Shown in pieces: positions 17,250-24,960 of a stretch of DNA of 43,081 bases. The notes beneath the pieces are model-generated. The model had not been told where the DNA came from and searched no databases. It saw nothing but the letters and a program-made list of their open reading frames with translations. The translations under genes and the position numbers were made by a program. The stretch comes from an uncultured Lachnospiraceae bacterium (GTDB lineage Bacteria > Bacillota > Clostridia > Lachnospirales > Lachnospiraceae). The first letter of the stretch is position 1. Each line of letters begins with the position of its first letter. The stretch is taken from the NCBI GenBank assembly GCA_948470755.1, contig CAOKPU010000020.1:1-43081 (forward strand). Direction: 5' to 3'.

Positions 17250-17279
17250 TTGACGATTCCATGGAAAAAGTGGTATGAT
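17250..17279 (+). promoter_or_regulatory. Strong promoter of the 59-residue membrane protein
   Basis: TTGACG (17250-17255), an 18-base spacer and TATGAT (17274-17279), five of six matches each. The predicted start is near 17286, leaving a 48-base leader. Confidence 0.65.
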
Positions 17280-17333
17280 TAAAAACATAGGAACATTCGG
17301 GAATCTGGAAAATAGACAGGAGGGGTTGTTGGA

Positions 17334-17513
17334 ATGGCGAATGTAATCTTATTTTTAAATTCCTTTTTTTCGTATTTGCTGGTATTTGTAATTATTGTGG
17401 CATTGGTGATTGTAGCCTGTGTCCTTGGCGCAAAATGGAGAAAAAGTTCAGATGCTAAAAACGGCGGGACGGGAAGCCCGGTTTTGCCGGATACCGTAGA
17501 CTTAAAAGAATAA
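17334..17513 (+). CDS. Small single-pass membrane protein, 59 residues
   Basis: This short gene begins MANVILFLNSFF, has one hydrophobic segment (about residues 10-31), a basic flank AKWRK and a soluble acidic tail ending in VDLKE. GGAGGGG lies 9 bases before the ATG. It is framed by its own strong promoter and a strong terminator, so it is an independent small gene despite its size. It resembles short Lachnospiraceae membrane proteins sometimes mislabelled in databases; that recollection was not checked. No function is known. Confidence 0.72.
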   Translation: MANVILFLNSFFSYLLVFVIIVALVIVACVLGAKWRKSSDAKNGGTGSPVLPDTVDLKE

Positions 17514-17549
17514 AGAAAAATAGGGGTCTTAGTTTTTTGCAGGAAGGCA

Positions 17550-17578
17550 GGGTGTTCATTTGATGGACACCCTTTTGT
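17550..17578 (+). terminator. Terminator after the 59-residue membrane protein
   Basis: GGGTGT (17550-17555) pairs with ACACCC (17567-17572) with further pairs inside, then TTTTGT. Confidence 0.75.
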
Positions 17579-17612
17579 ATGGGAATCGGAAAATAAGAGG
17601 GAAGGAGAGAAA

Positions 17613-18326
17613 ATGGGTAGATTTGACACAATACTTTGGGATGTGGATCAGACCCTTTTGGATTTTAAAAAGTCCGAAAGCTATGCCGTCAGGTACTGCT
17701 TTCAAAAGTTTGGAAAGGAAGCAAGCGATGAAACGGTTGCCGTTTATTCGGCGATCAACGAGAATTTCTGGAAACGGATAGAAAAAGGGGAGATCAATAA
17801 AAAAGAAGCTTTGGTAGAACGGTTCCGCACCCTGTTTAGAAAAATAGGAGAGATGGATATAGAGGCTGAGGATTTTCAAAAAGAGTATGCGGACGCCCTT
17901 GGGAGCGTTTATTATTTTCAGGATGATTCTTATAATCTGTTAAAGCGTTTAAAAGGGACATGCCGTCAGTATTTAGTAACCAATGGGGTAACGTTTACCC
18001 AAATGAAAAAATTAAGGTTGTCGGGATTGGATAAGCTGGCAGACGGCATTTTTGTTTCGGAGCAGATCGGGGTCCCTAAACCGCAGAAAGATTTTTTTGA
18101 ACGGTGTTTTTTAGAGATTCCCGGTTTTTTGCGGGAAAGAACGATAATTGTGGGGGATTCCTTAAGCAGCGATATGAAAGGCGGTAATAATGCTGGGATC
18201 GCTACGTGCTGGTATAACCCGGCGGGACTGGAGAACCGTTCCGATGCCAGGATAGACTATGAAATTAAGGATTTAAGGCAAATATGGGATGTTTTGGGAT
18301 ATAAGCCGGATGAAAAATGCTTTTGA
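17613..18326 (+). CDS. HAD-superfamily phosphatase (YjjG-like)
   Basis: A cytosolic 237-residue HAD hydrolase. Motif I is LWDVDQTLLDF (about residues 7-17) with nucleophile and acid aspartates, motif II is TNG near 115, the motif III lysine is in GVPKPQK near 145, and motif IV is VGDSLSSDMKGG near 173-184. The helical cap between motifs I and II and the overall pattern match YjjG/YfnB nucleotidases, which dephosphorylate pyrimidine nucleoside monophosphates, but the substrate is inferred from similarity only. AAGGAG precedes the ATG. The aminotransferase gene follows by 56 bases. Confidence 0.85.
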   Translation: MGRFDTILWDVDQTLLDFKKSESYAVRYCFQKFGKEASDETVAVYSAINENFWKRIEKGEINKKEALVERFRTLFRKIGEMDIEAEDFQKEYADALGSVYYFQDDSYNLLKRLKGTCRQYLVTNGVTFTQMKKLRLSGLDKLADGIFVSEQIGVPKPQKDFFERCFLEIPGFLRERTIIVGDSLSSDMKGGNNAGIATCWYNPAGLENRSDARIDYEIKDLRQIWDVLGYKPDEKCF

Positions 18327-18382
18327 CTGTTGATAATGCCTGAAAAAGAAAGCGGAGTACGAAGAAAGGATATGATCTATTG

Positions 18383-19564
18383 ATGGAATTAAGATTTGCG
18401 GACAGGATGAAAGAATTTGAAGAAGGGATTTTTCAAGTATTGAATGAGAAAAAAAATGAAAGGCTTGCCCAAGGCAAGACCGTATATAATCTTTCGGTCG
18501 GCACCCCGGATTTTAAGCCGGCCCAGTATATTATAGATGCGGTGGCGGAAGCGGCGCGAAAACCGGAAAATTATAAATACGCCTTGGCGGATCTTCCGGA
18601 ACTGACCAAGTCGGTCATAAACAGGTTCAGGAAACGATATGGAGTGGAGCTTGTGGAAGAAGAAATTATGTCTGTCTATGGATCCCAGGAGGGAATAACC
18701 CATATCGGGCTTTCTTTATGCAATCCGGGGGATGGTGTGCTGGTGCCGGATCCGGGGTATCCTATTTTTGCCATAGGCCCTTCTTTGGCAAATGCCCGGT
18801 TGATTCCCTATGCGCTGACGCCGGAAAATGATTATCTTCCTGATTTGGAGGGGATGGATGAAGAAGTATTGGCGGATGTAAAATTTATGATCGTATCCTA
18901 TCCCATGAATCCTATCTGTAAGACGGCTCCCAGAAGTTTTTATGAAAAGCTGATTCCATGGGCAAAGGAAAAAAATATTATGATCGTCCATGATAATGCA
19001 TATTCGGATATTATCTATGACGGGAGGGAAGGGATTTCCATTCTTTCGATACCGGAAGCAAAAGAGATATGTGTGGAATTTTACTCTTTATCCAAGTCTT
19101 ATAATTATACGGGGGCGCGGATGGGGTTTCTTGTAGGGAACCGGGAAATGATCGCGAATTTTAGAAAACTGCGTTCGCAAATCGACTATGGGACTTTTTT
19201 GCCGGTGCAATATGGAGCTATCGCGGCTTTGAACGGGCCGGACGACCAGATTAAATCCCAATGCATGGAATATCAGAAAAGGAGGGATGCTCTTTGCAAA
19301 GGCCTGCGTTCCATCGGTTGGAATATAAAGGACAGCGAAGGGACTATGTTTGCCTGGGGGGCTATCCCGAAGCAATATGGAAGCGATGATGTAGCTTTTG
19401 TTATGGAGTTGATGGAAAGATCAGGGGTGCTTTGTACGCCGGGAAGCAGTTTTGGATCTCTTGGGAAAGGTTATGTCCGTTTTGCCTTAACGATGCCCGT
19501 GGAAAAAATAAACGAGGCAGTAGCTGCAATTGCGGCATCCGGAATGATATCGCCGCGAGAATAA
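18383..19564 (+). CDS. PLP-dependent class I/II aminotransferase
   Basis: A fold-type I aminotransferase of about 393 residues. The substrate-binding N-terminal SVGTPDFKPA (near residue 36), the cofactor-contacting HDNAYSDIIYD (near 203-213) and the PLP lysine in SLSKSYNYTGARMGF (near 232-246) are all present. The layout is like LL-diaminopimelate aminotransferase and alanine/aspartate aminotransferases, and the exact amino donor cannot be decided. TTG at 18380 and ATG at 18383 are both possible starts behind GAAAGGA; ATG was chosen. There is no obvious biosynthetic partner nearby. Confidence 0.86.
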   Translation: MELRFADRMKEFEEGIFQVLNEKKNERLAQGKTVYNLSVGTPDFKPAQYIIDAVAEAARKPENYKYALADLPELTKSVINRFRKRYGVELVEEEIMSVYGSQEGITHIGLSLCNPGDGVLVPDPGYPIFAIGPSLANARLIPYALTPENDYLPDLEGMDEEVLADVKFMIVSYPMNPICKTAPRSFYEKLIPWAKEKNIMIVHDNAYSDIIYDGREGISILSIPEAKEICVEFYSLSKSYNYTGARMGFLVGNREMIANFRKLRSQIDYGTFLPVQYGAIAALNGPDDQIKSQCMEYQKRRDALCKGLRSIGWNIKDSEGTMFAWGAIPKQYGSDDVAFVMELMERSGVLCTPGSSFGSLGKGYVRFALTMPVEKINEAVAAIAASGMISPRE

Positions 19565-19692
19565 ATTGATAAGATGGAAAAATTGAAAAAATTTTTAATC
19601 GCGAGATTTGTGTTGCCGCAAACTCATTATGCGCAAAAGCAGCGCAGAAATGGAGATAAATAGGGAAATCGGTTTACATACATAATTGTCTA

Positions 19693-19721
19693 TTGACAGA
19701 GGAAAGCCTATACACTATACT
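19693..19721 (+). promoter_or_regulatory. Promoter of nrdDG
   Basis: TTGACA (19693-19698), exactly 17 bases, then TATACT (19716-19721): eleven of twelve consensus positions. The predicted start is near 19728. The first NrdR-like box covers the -10 element. Confidence 0.75.
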
Positions 19722-19727
19722 ATAGAA
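19712..19727. promoter_or_regulatory. NrdR-like box 1 over the -10 element
   Basis: ACACTATACTATAGAA resembles the 16-base NrdR box (consensus close to ACACWATATATWGTGT). It overlaps the nrdDG -10 box, as expected for a repressor that senses dATP/ATP and controls ribonucleotide reductase genes. Confidence 0.6.
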
Positions 19728-19761
19728 TGACCACTAAATATTGGTGGCCGCTGCGAGTTTA

Positions 19762-19777
19762 TCACTACATATAGTGA
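19762..19777. promoter_or_regulatory. NrdR-like box 2 within a palindrome
   Basis: TCACTACATATAGTGA matches the NrdR box well and is the core of a perfect 9-bp-arm palindrome (TTATCACTA at 19759-19767 and TAGTGATAA at 19772-19780). It starts 50 bases after box 1, about five helical turns, wider than the usual three. Confidence 0.6.
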
Positions 19778-19787
19778 TAATATGTAT

Positions 19788-19828
19788 ACGCATAACGCGT
19801 GCTAAGCACCCGTCATGCGTTTTTATAT
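19788..19828 (+). terminator. Intrinsic terminator-like hairpin in the nrdD leader
   Basis: ACGCAT/ATGCGT (19788-19793/19815-19820), ACG/CGT (19795-19797/19811-19813) and GTGC/GCAC (19799-19802/19806-19809) stack around a TAA loop, with T at 19820-19824 and TATAT beyond. It lies downstream of the predicted start site and 30 bases before the nrdD ATG, so it could stop transcription before the gene. Confidence 0.65.
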
Positions 19829-19857
19829 CATTGGGAAATTTAACAGGAGGTTGTGGA

Positions 19858-22044
19858 ATGAGTAAAGAGGCCGCTGCAGCAGATCCCGTATTAAATTACG
19901 GGGAAACATTTAAGCCGCAAAGACCGGTCCAGGTAATCAAGAAGGATGGGAGCTTGGAGGCTTTTAATGTGCAGAAGGTAATTGATGCGGTAGGGAAAAG
20001 CGCTTACCGTGCATTAACCAAGTTTACGGAAGAAGAAAAACAGCATATCTGCCAATATGTCGTCGATAAAGTTATGGAGCTGGAACAGGATGAAATCCCC
20101 ATTCCCATTATGCATAACATTGTAGAAAGCGCTTTGGAGAACGTAAAGCCCATTGTTGCAAAGAGTTATCGGGATTACCGCAACTATAAACAGGATTTCG
20201 TGCGCATGATGGATGATGTGTATAAAAAAAGCCAGTCTATCATGTATGTGGGCGATAAGGAGAACGCTAATACGGACAGCGCCTTGGTGTCTACAAAAAG
20301 AAGCCTGATCTTTAATCAATTTAATAAGGAGCTGTATCAGAAATTCTTTATGACGACAGAGGAAATCCAGGCCTGCCGCGACGGATATATTTATGTCCAT
20401 GATATGTCGGCCCGCAGGGATACAATGAACTGTTGTCTGTTCGATGTATCCAATGTGCTGACCGGCGGCTTTGAGATGGGGAATATCTGGTATAATGAGC
20501 CGAAAACGCTGGATGTGGCTTTTGATGTGATCGGGGATATCGTCCTTAGCGCGGCAAGCCAGCAATATGGCGGCTTTACTGTGCCGGAAGTAGATAAGAT
20601 TTTAGAGCCTTATGCAGAAAAGACATATCAGAAAAGCCTGGAAAAATATAATCGCCTGGGCATCGGCGAGCAAACGGCAAAAGCGGAGGCTTATGCGGAT
20701 GTCGTCCGGGAATTCGAGCAAGGGTTCCAGGGATGGGAATATAAATTCAATACGGTGGCCAGCAGCCGGGGCGATTATCCTTTTATTACGGTAACGGCGG
20801 GGATTGGGACAGGGCGTTTTGCAAAATTGGCCAGCATCTGCATGTTGAATGTAAGACGTAAAGGGCAGGGGAAGAAGGAATGCAAGAAACCGGTCCTTTT
20901 CCCTAAAATCGTATTTTTGTATGATGAGAATCTCCATGGGCCGGGAAAGCCGTTAGAGGATGTGTTTGAGGCGGGCGTGCAATGTTCTGCAAAAACAATG
21001 TATCCGGATTGGCTGAGCCTGACAGGGAAAGGGTATATCGCCAGCATGTATAAGCGTTACGGCAAAGTGATTTCCCCTATGGGATGCCGCGCGTTCCTTT
21101 CCCCATGGTATGAGCGGGGTGGGATGCATCCGATGGATGATGAGGATGTTCCGGTTTTTGTGGGCCGTTTTAATATTGGCGCCGTTTCCCTTCATCTGCC
21201 CATGATCCTTGCCAAGTCGCGACAGGAAAGCAAAGATTTTTATAAAGTTTTGGATTATTATCTGAATCTGATCCGCCAGCTTCATATACGTACATATGCA
21301 TATCTTGGGGAAATGAGGGCGTCTACCAATCCTTTGGCTTATTGTGAAGGCGGGTTTTTAGGGGGCAATTTAAAATTAAGCGATAAAATCAAACCGATCT
21401 TAAAATCAGCGACGGCCAGCTTTGGCATTACGGCTTTCAACGAACTGCAGGAATTGTATAACGGGAAGTCCCTTGTAGAGGACGGACAGTTTGCAATGGA
21501 AGTTTTAGAGCATATTAATAAAAAAATTAATGAGTTTAAAGAAGAAGATGGGAACCTATATGCCATTTATGGAACTCCCGCAGAGAATCTTTGCGGGCTT
21601 CAGGTAAAGCAGTTCCGGGCGAAATACGGTATTGTGGAAGGGGTGTCCGACAGGGAATATGTCTCCAACAGTTTTCATTGCCATGTGACGGAAGACATTA
21701 CCCCTATTGAAAAACAGGATTTGGAATACCGTTTCTGGGAGCTTGCAAATGGAGGGAAAATCCAATATGTGAAATATCCGATCGATTATAATTTGGAAGC
21801 GATTAAGACCCTGATCCGGCGCGCCATGGATATGGGATTCTATGAAGGGGTGAATTTGTCCCTTGCTTATTGTGACGACTGCGGGCATCAGGAGCTGGAA
21901 ATGGATGTATGCCCCAAATGCGGCAGCCGGAATTTGACGAAAATAGACCGCATGAACGGTTATCTGTCTTATTCAAGAGTGCATGGCGATACAAGGCTCA
22001 ATGAAGCGAAAATGGCGGAAATTGCAGAAAGGAAGAGCATGTAA
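19858..22044 (+). CDS. nrdD: Anaerobic (class III) ribonucleoside-triphosphate reductase
   Basis: An oxygen-sensitive glycyl-radical enzyme that reduces ribonucleoside triphosphates to deoxy forms. The 728-residue product has an N-terminal ATP-cone (about residues 22-110, VIKKDGSLEAFNVQKV), the large barrel domain, a zinc site of two CxxC pairs (CDDC and CPKC, near 675-695), and the glycyl-radical segment RMNGYLS near 702-708. Start 19858 has AGGAGG upstream; the in-frame extension to 19741 would include the operator and the hairpin. The activase gene nrdG follows by 2 bases. The ATP-cone indicates allosteric control by ATP/dATP. Confidence 0.96.
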   Translation: MSKEAAAADPVLNYGETFKPQRPVQVIKKDGSLEAFNVQKVIDAVGKSAYRALTKFTEEEKQHICQYVVDKVMELEQDEIPIPIMHNIVESALENVKPIVAKSYRDYRNYKQDFVRMMDDVYKKSQSIMYVGDKENANTDSALVSTKRSLIFNQFNKELYQKFFMTTEEIQACRDGYIYVHDMSARRDTMNCCLFDVSNVLTGGFEMGNIWYNEPKTLDVAFDVIGDIVLSAASQQYGGFTVPEVDKILEPYAEKTYQKSLEKYNRLGIGEQTAKAEAYADVVREFEQGFQGWEYKFNTVASSRGDYPFITVTAGIGTGRFAKLASICMLNVRRKGQGKKECKKPVLFPKIVFLYDENLHGPGKPLEDVFEAGVQCSAKTMYPDWLSLTGKGYIASMYKRYGKVISPMGCRAFLSPWYERGGMHPMDDEDVPVFVGRFNIGAVSLHLPMILAKSRQESKDFYKVLDYYLNLIRQLHIRTYAYLGEMRASTNPLAYCEGGFLGGNLKLSDKIKPILKSATASFGITAFNELQELYNGKSLVEDGQFAMEVLEHINKKINEFKEEDGNLYAIYGTPAENLCGLQVKQFRAKYGIVEGVSDREYVSNSFHCHVTEDITPIEKQDLEYRFWELANGGKIQYVKYPIDYNLEAIKTLIRRAMDMGFYEGVNLSLAYCDDCGHQELEMDVCPKCGSRNLTKIDRMNGYLSYSRVHGDTRLNEAKMAEIAERKSM

Positions 22045-22046
22045 GA

Positions 22047-22577
22047 ATGAGATATCACAACATAACCAGGGATGATATGTTAAACGGCGACGGGCTGCGT
22101 GTAGTCTTATGGGTCGCCGGTTGCTCTCATTGCTGCAAGGAATGCCATAATCCCATTACATGGGATCCGGACGGCGGGCTTCCGTTTGATGAAAAGGCAA
22201 AAAAAGAAATTTTTGACCAACTGGATAAGCCCTATATATCAGGGATTACATTCTCCGGCGGCGATCCCCTTCATGCGGCTAACCGTATGGAGGTGCGCAG
22301 CCTGATGGCGGAGATCAAAGAAAAGTATCCTGGCAAAACGATTTGGCTTTATACCGGGGATTTATGGGAAAATATATCCCATTCTTCTATGATGCGGTAT
22401 GTTGACGTCCTGGTGGACGGTGAGTTTCAGGCGGAATTAAAAGATGCAAAACTTTTGTGGAAGGGGAGCAGGAATCAAAGAGTGATTGATGTGCAAAAAT
22501 CTCTGCAATTAAAAGAAAGCGGTGCTTTTATACTGCACTGCGGAGATTATTCCGCACGGCCGGATGAGACTGACTGA
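22047..22577 (+). CDS. nrdG: Anaerobic ribonucleotide reductase activating enzyme
   Basis: A radical SAM enzyme that installs the glycyl radical on NrdD. The [4Fe-4S] motif C-x3-C-x2-C is in AGCSHCCKECHNP (near residues 25-36), and the SAM-binding TFSGGDPL lies near 70-77. At 176 residues it is slightly longer than the E. coli protein (154). It begins 2 bases after the nrdD stop, so expression must be tied. It is followed by the long structured gap at 22578-22879, and its last bases contribute one arm of the first hairpin there. Confidence 0.95.
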   Translation: MRYHNITRDDMLNGDGLRVVLWVAGCSHCCKECHNPITWDPDGGLPFDEKAKKEIFDQLDKPYISGITFSGGDPLHAANRMEVRSLMAEIKEKYPGKTIWLYTGDLWENISHSSMMRYVDVLVDGEFQAELKDAKLLWKGSRNQRVIDVQKSLQLKESGAFILHCGDYSARPDETD

Positions 22578-22830
22578 GTCAATCGCCGCATAAAGGCGAC
22601 GGTCAGTCAACAACCCCGATACAGGCATACAGGGCATTAGGCAAGCGACGATGCAGGGCATAATACATCTTCGATGTGTAGGGATATGGCCCTTGCGGCA
22701 GTCGTCAAATGCCTGCAAGGAGCCGCTTGCCCCGTTGCTTGCGGGAATCGATATCGCCGTTGAGAGCTGAATGCAAAAAGCCTGTCCGACTGCTGCTGAT
22801 CCGACAGTCTTGGTTAAAAACCGATACAAA
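22568..22830. other. Highly structured, non-coding element between nrdG and dut
   Basis: The 302-base gap holds no credible gene but much potential structure. GACTGAC/GTCAGTC (22568-22574/22602-22608) encloses TCGCC/GGCGA (22583-22587/22595-22599). A rod-like hairpin runs from CAGGCAT (22622-22628) to ATGCCTG (22709-22715), with inner pairs GACGA/TCGTC, GCAGGGC/GCCCTTGC and TACATC/GATGTG. GCAAG/CTTGC (22715-22719/22726-22730), CCCG/CGGG (22731-22734/22742-22745) and GACTG/CAGTC (near 22788-22808) follow. CAGGGCAT occurs twice (22630, 22654). G+C reaches about 62% at 22681-22740. It could be an unrecognised structured RNA, a leader of dut, or a decayed mobile repeat; it matches no class I recognise. 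Confidence 0.5.
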
Positions 22831-22879
22831 AGAGCGGCAGCCTGGTTCATGGCCGGGCGGATCAAAGAGGAGATGGAAC

Positions 22880-23314
22880 GTGAAGAAAATCAAGATAAAA
22901 TATTTTACGGAAGAAATAGAAAAATTGACATATATAGGCGGCAGATCGGATTGGATCGATCTGCGGGCGGCGGAAAGCGTGGATATGAAAAGCGGGGAAT
23001 TTAAACTGATCCCGTTAGGGGTGGCGATGGAGCTTCCGGAAGGATATGAGGCCCATATTGTACCACGGAGCAGTACATTTAAGAATTTTGGAATCATTCA
23101 GACGAATCATCAGGGCGTGATTGATTCTTCTTATTGCGGTGATGATGACCAGTGGTTTATGCCGGCTTATGCTTTAAGGGATACGCATATTGAAAAAAAC
23201 GACAGAATTTGCCAATTCCGTATTATGGAAAACCAGCCGGAGCTGGTATTTGACGAGGTGGATTTTTTAAAAGGAGAAAACAGGGGCGGTTTTGGAAGCA
23301 CCGGGAAAAACTAA
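22880..23314 (+). CDS. dut: dUTP diphosphatase (trimeric type)
   Basis: It hydrolyses dUTP to dUMP, keeping uracil out of DNA and supplying the dTMP route. All five trimeric dUTPase motifs are seen in 144 residues: IDLRA near 29, [10 protein letters not shown] near 63, GVIDSSYCG near 81 with the catalytic aspartate, DRICQFRI near 111, and RGGFGSTGK at the end. Motif III continues as GDDDQW rather than the common GEI form. The start is GTG at 22880 with GAGGAG upstream; an open frame reaching to 22709 runs through structured sequence and is not believed. Its position after nrdDG makes functional sense: dNTP supply and clean-up. Confidence 0.9.
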   Translation: MKKIKIKYFTEEIEKLTYIGGRSDWIDLRAAESVDMKSGEFKLIPLGVAMELPEGYEAHIVPRSSTFKNFGIIQTNHQGVIDSSYCGDDDQWFMPAYALRDTHIEKNDRICQFRIMENQPELVFDEVDFLKGENRGGFGSTGKN

Positions 23315-23364
23315 AGATATTTTGAGACGAAAAGAAGAAAATAGGCAGGAAAAGGAATAGATCA

Positions 23365-23393
23365 GTATAAGAAACTCTTTCTACGACATAATA
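23365..23393 (+). promoter_or_regulatory. Sigma-G-type promoter of the SpoVAF-like gene
   Basis: GTATA (23365-23369), a 17-base spacer and CATAATA (23387-23393) fit the forespore sigma-G pattern GnATR - CATnnTA. The predicted start is near 23400, 33 bases before the ATG. Confidence 0.6.
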
Positions 23394-23432
23394 AAAGGGA
23401 AAAAGATGTTGGACGGAAGGAGTTTTTTAATT

Positions 23433-24896
23433 ATGGAAACAGAAACAAAAGGTACGAGAAACGGAAAAGGGGAGATAAAACCGGGAAATATTTCTTCGTC
23501 CTTGGAAGAAAATATGCGTTATCTGAATGAAGAGCTTGGAACGGGCGTCAGTTTCGATATTATTTACCGTATTGTGCAGGTAGGGGGGAAGAATGCCTGT
23601 ATGTACTTAATAGACGGTTTTTGTAAGGATGAACTGATGCAGAAAATGCTGCAGTACTTTATGGATATCACTCCGGAAGAAATGCCGAAGGATGCCCATG
23701 AGATGTCAAAAAAGAGCATTCCTTATGTAGAAGTGGATATGGCCGCCGAGTGGGAGAAGATCATCTGTTCTATTCTATCCGGCGTCTTTGCCTTTTTTAT
23801 CGATGGATATGAGCAATGTCTGCTAATCGATTCGAGGACCTATCCGGCCAGAAATGTTTCCGAACCGGAGAAAGACAAAGCTCTTAGGGGATCTAAAGAC
23901 GGTTTTGTGGAAACGGTTGTTTTTAATACGGCCCTGATCCGCAGGCGGATCAGGAGTACGGATTTAAGGATGGAAATGTTTCAGGCGGGGGAAAGTTCCA
24001 GAACGGATATTGTGTTGTGCTATATGGATTCCCGCGTGGATCATGATTTTTTGGAAGAATTGAAAACAAAAATCAACCATATACAAGTGGATGCCCTTAC
24101 GATGAATCAGGAAAGTTTAGCGGAATGTCTGTTTGCCAGGAAATGGTTCAACCCCTTTCCTAAGTTTAAGTTTACGGAACGGCCTGATACGGCGGCCGCG
24201 CAGGTATTGGAGGGGGATGTAGTGATTTTAGTGGATAACTCGCCTTCCGCCATGATTACCCCCACTTCTATTTTTGATATTGTGGAAGAAGCGGACGACT
24301 ATTATTTTCCGCCGATTACAGGTTCCTACTTAAGGTTGTCCCGTTTTTTGATTTCCCTTATGACCTATTTTGTGACTCCGTTGTTCCTGCTGTTGATGCA
24401 GCATCCGGAATGGATACCGGAGAGCTTCCGTTTTATTGTAGTAAAGGATACGGTGAATATCCCTTTAATATGGCAATTCCTCCTTTTAGAACTGGCAATC
24501 GACGGGCTGCGTTTGGCGGCAGTTAATACCCCTAATATGCTCAGCACCCCGCTTAGCGTTATGGCTGCCCTTGTATTGGGCGAATTTTCCGTAAACAGCG
24601 GGTGGTTCAACGCGGAAGTCATGCTGTATATGGCATTTGTGGCTATTGCAAGCTATACACAGCAGAATTATGAATTAAGCTATGCAATAAAATTTATGAG
24701 AATCATCAACCTAATATTGACACAGCTTTTTGGGCTTTTTGGATTTGTTGCGGCGGTGGTTTTCCTTTTGGCAGCGTTAATCTCAAACCGGACGGTATCG
24801 GGAAAAAGTTATGTATATCCTCTGATCCCTTTGAATCTGAAACAGTTGGGAAAACGCATGATCCGTTACCGATTACCCCATTCTGAAAAAGAATGA
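23433..24896 (+). CDS. spoVAF: SpoVAF/GerA-family spore protein
   Basis: A 487-residue membrane protein of the GerA germination-receptor A-subunit family. A long soluble N-terminal part opens with MRYLNEELGTGVSFD, close to SpoVAF. The family core VDNSPSAMITPTSIFD lies near residue 270-285, and four to five hydrophobic segments lie in the last 200 residues. The frame is open from 23406, but GGAAGGAG sits before the ATG at 23433. SpoVAF sits with SpoVA channel proteins in the spore inner membrane and aids dipicolinic acid release on germination. Here it stands alone, without a spoVA operon or gerB/gerC, under a sigma-G-type promoter. A GerAA subunit is the alternative. Confidence 0.8.
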   Translation: METETKGTRNGKGEIKPGNISSSLEENMRYLNEELGTGVSFDIIYRIVQVGGKNACMYLIDGFCKDELMQKMLQYFMDITPEEMPKDAHEMSKKSIPYVEVDMAAEWEKIICSILSGVFAFFIDGYEQCLLIDSRTYPARNVSEPEKDKALRGSKDGFVETVVFNTALIRRRIRSTDLRMEMFQAGESSRTDIVLCYMDSRVDHDFLEELKTKINHIQVDALTMNQESLAECLFARKWFNPFPKFKFTERPDTAAAQVLEGDVVILVDNSPSAMITPTSIFDIVEEADDYYFPPITGSYLRLSRFLISLMTYFVTPLFLLLMQHPEWIPESFRFIVVKDTVNIPLIWQFLLLELAIDGLRLAAVNTPNMLSTPLSVMAALVLGEFSVNSGWFNAEVMLYMAFVAIASYTQQNYELSYAIKFMRIINLILTQLFGLFGFVAAVVFLLAALISNRTVSGKSYVYPLIPLNLKQLGKRMIRYRLPHSEKE

Positions 24897-24897
24897 T

Positions 24898-24926
24898 TTG
24901 AATTTTTACGGCTGGGATGATAAAAT
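24898..24926 (+). promoter_or_regulatory. Promoter of degV
   Basis: TTGAAT (24898-24903), 17 bases, TAAAAT (24921-24926): four of six and five of six matches. It begins right after the SpoVAF-like stop codon. Confidence 0.5.
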
Positions 24927-24960
24927 AAAATACTAAGGACTGTTTAAGGAGGGAATTATT

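Noticed and set aside
19741-19857. N-terminal extension of nrdD from 19741
   Set aside because: It would translate the operator and terminator hairpin; the ATG at 19858 has AGGAGG and starts a normal NrdD.
22709-23314. Longer dut frame starting at 22709
   Set aside because: The extra 57 residues run through strong hairpins, have no family similarity or ribosome site, and the GTG at 22880 has GAGGAG ahead of it and gives a normal-length dUTPase.
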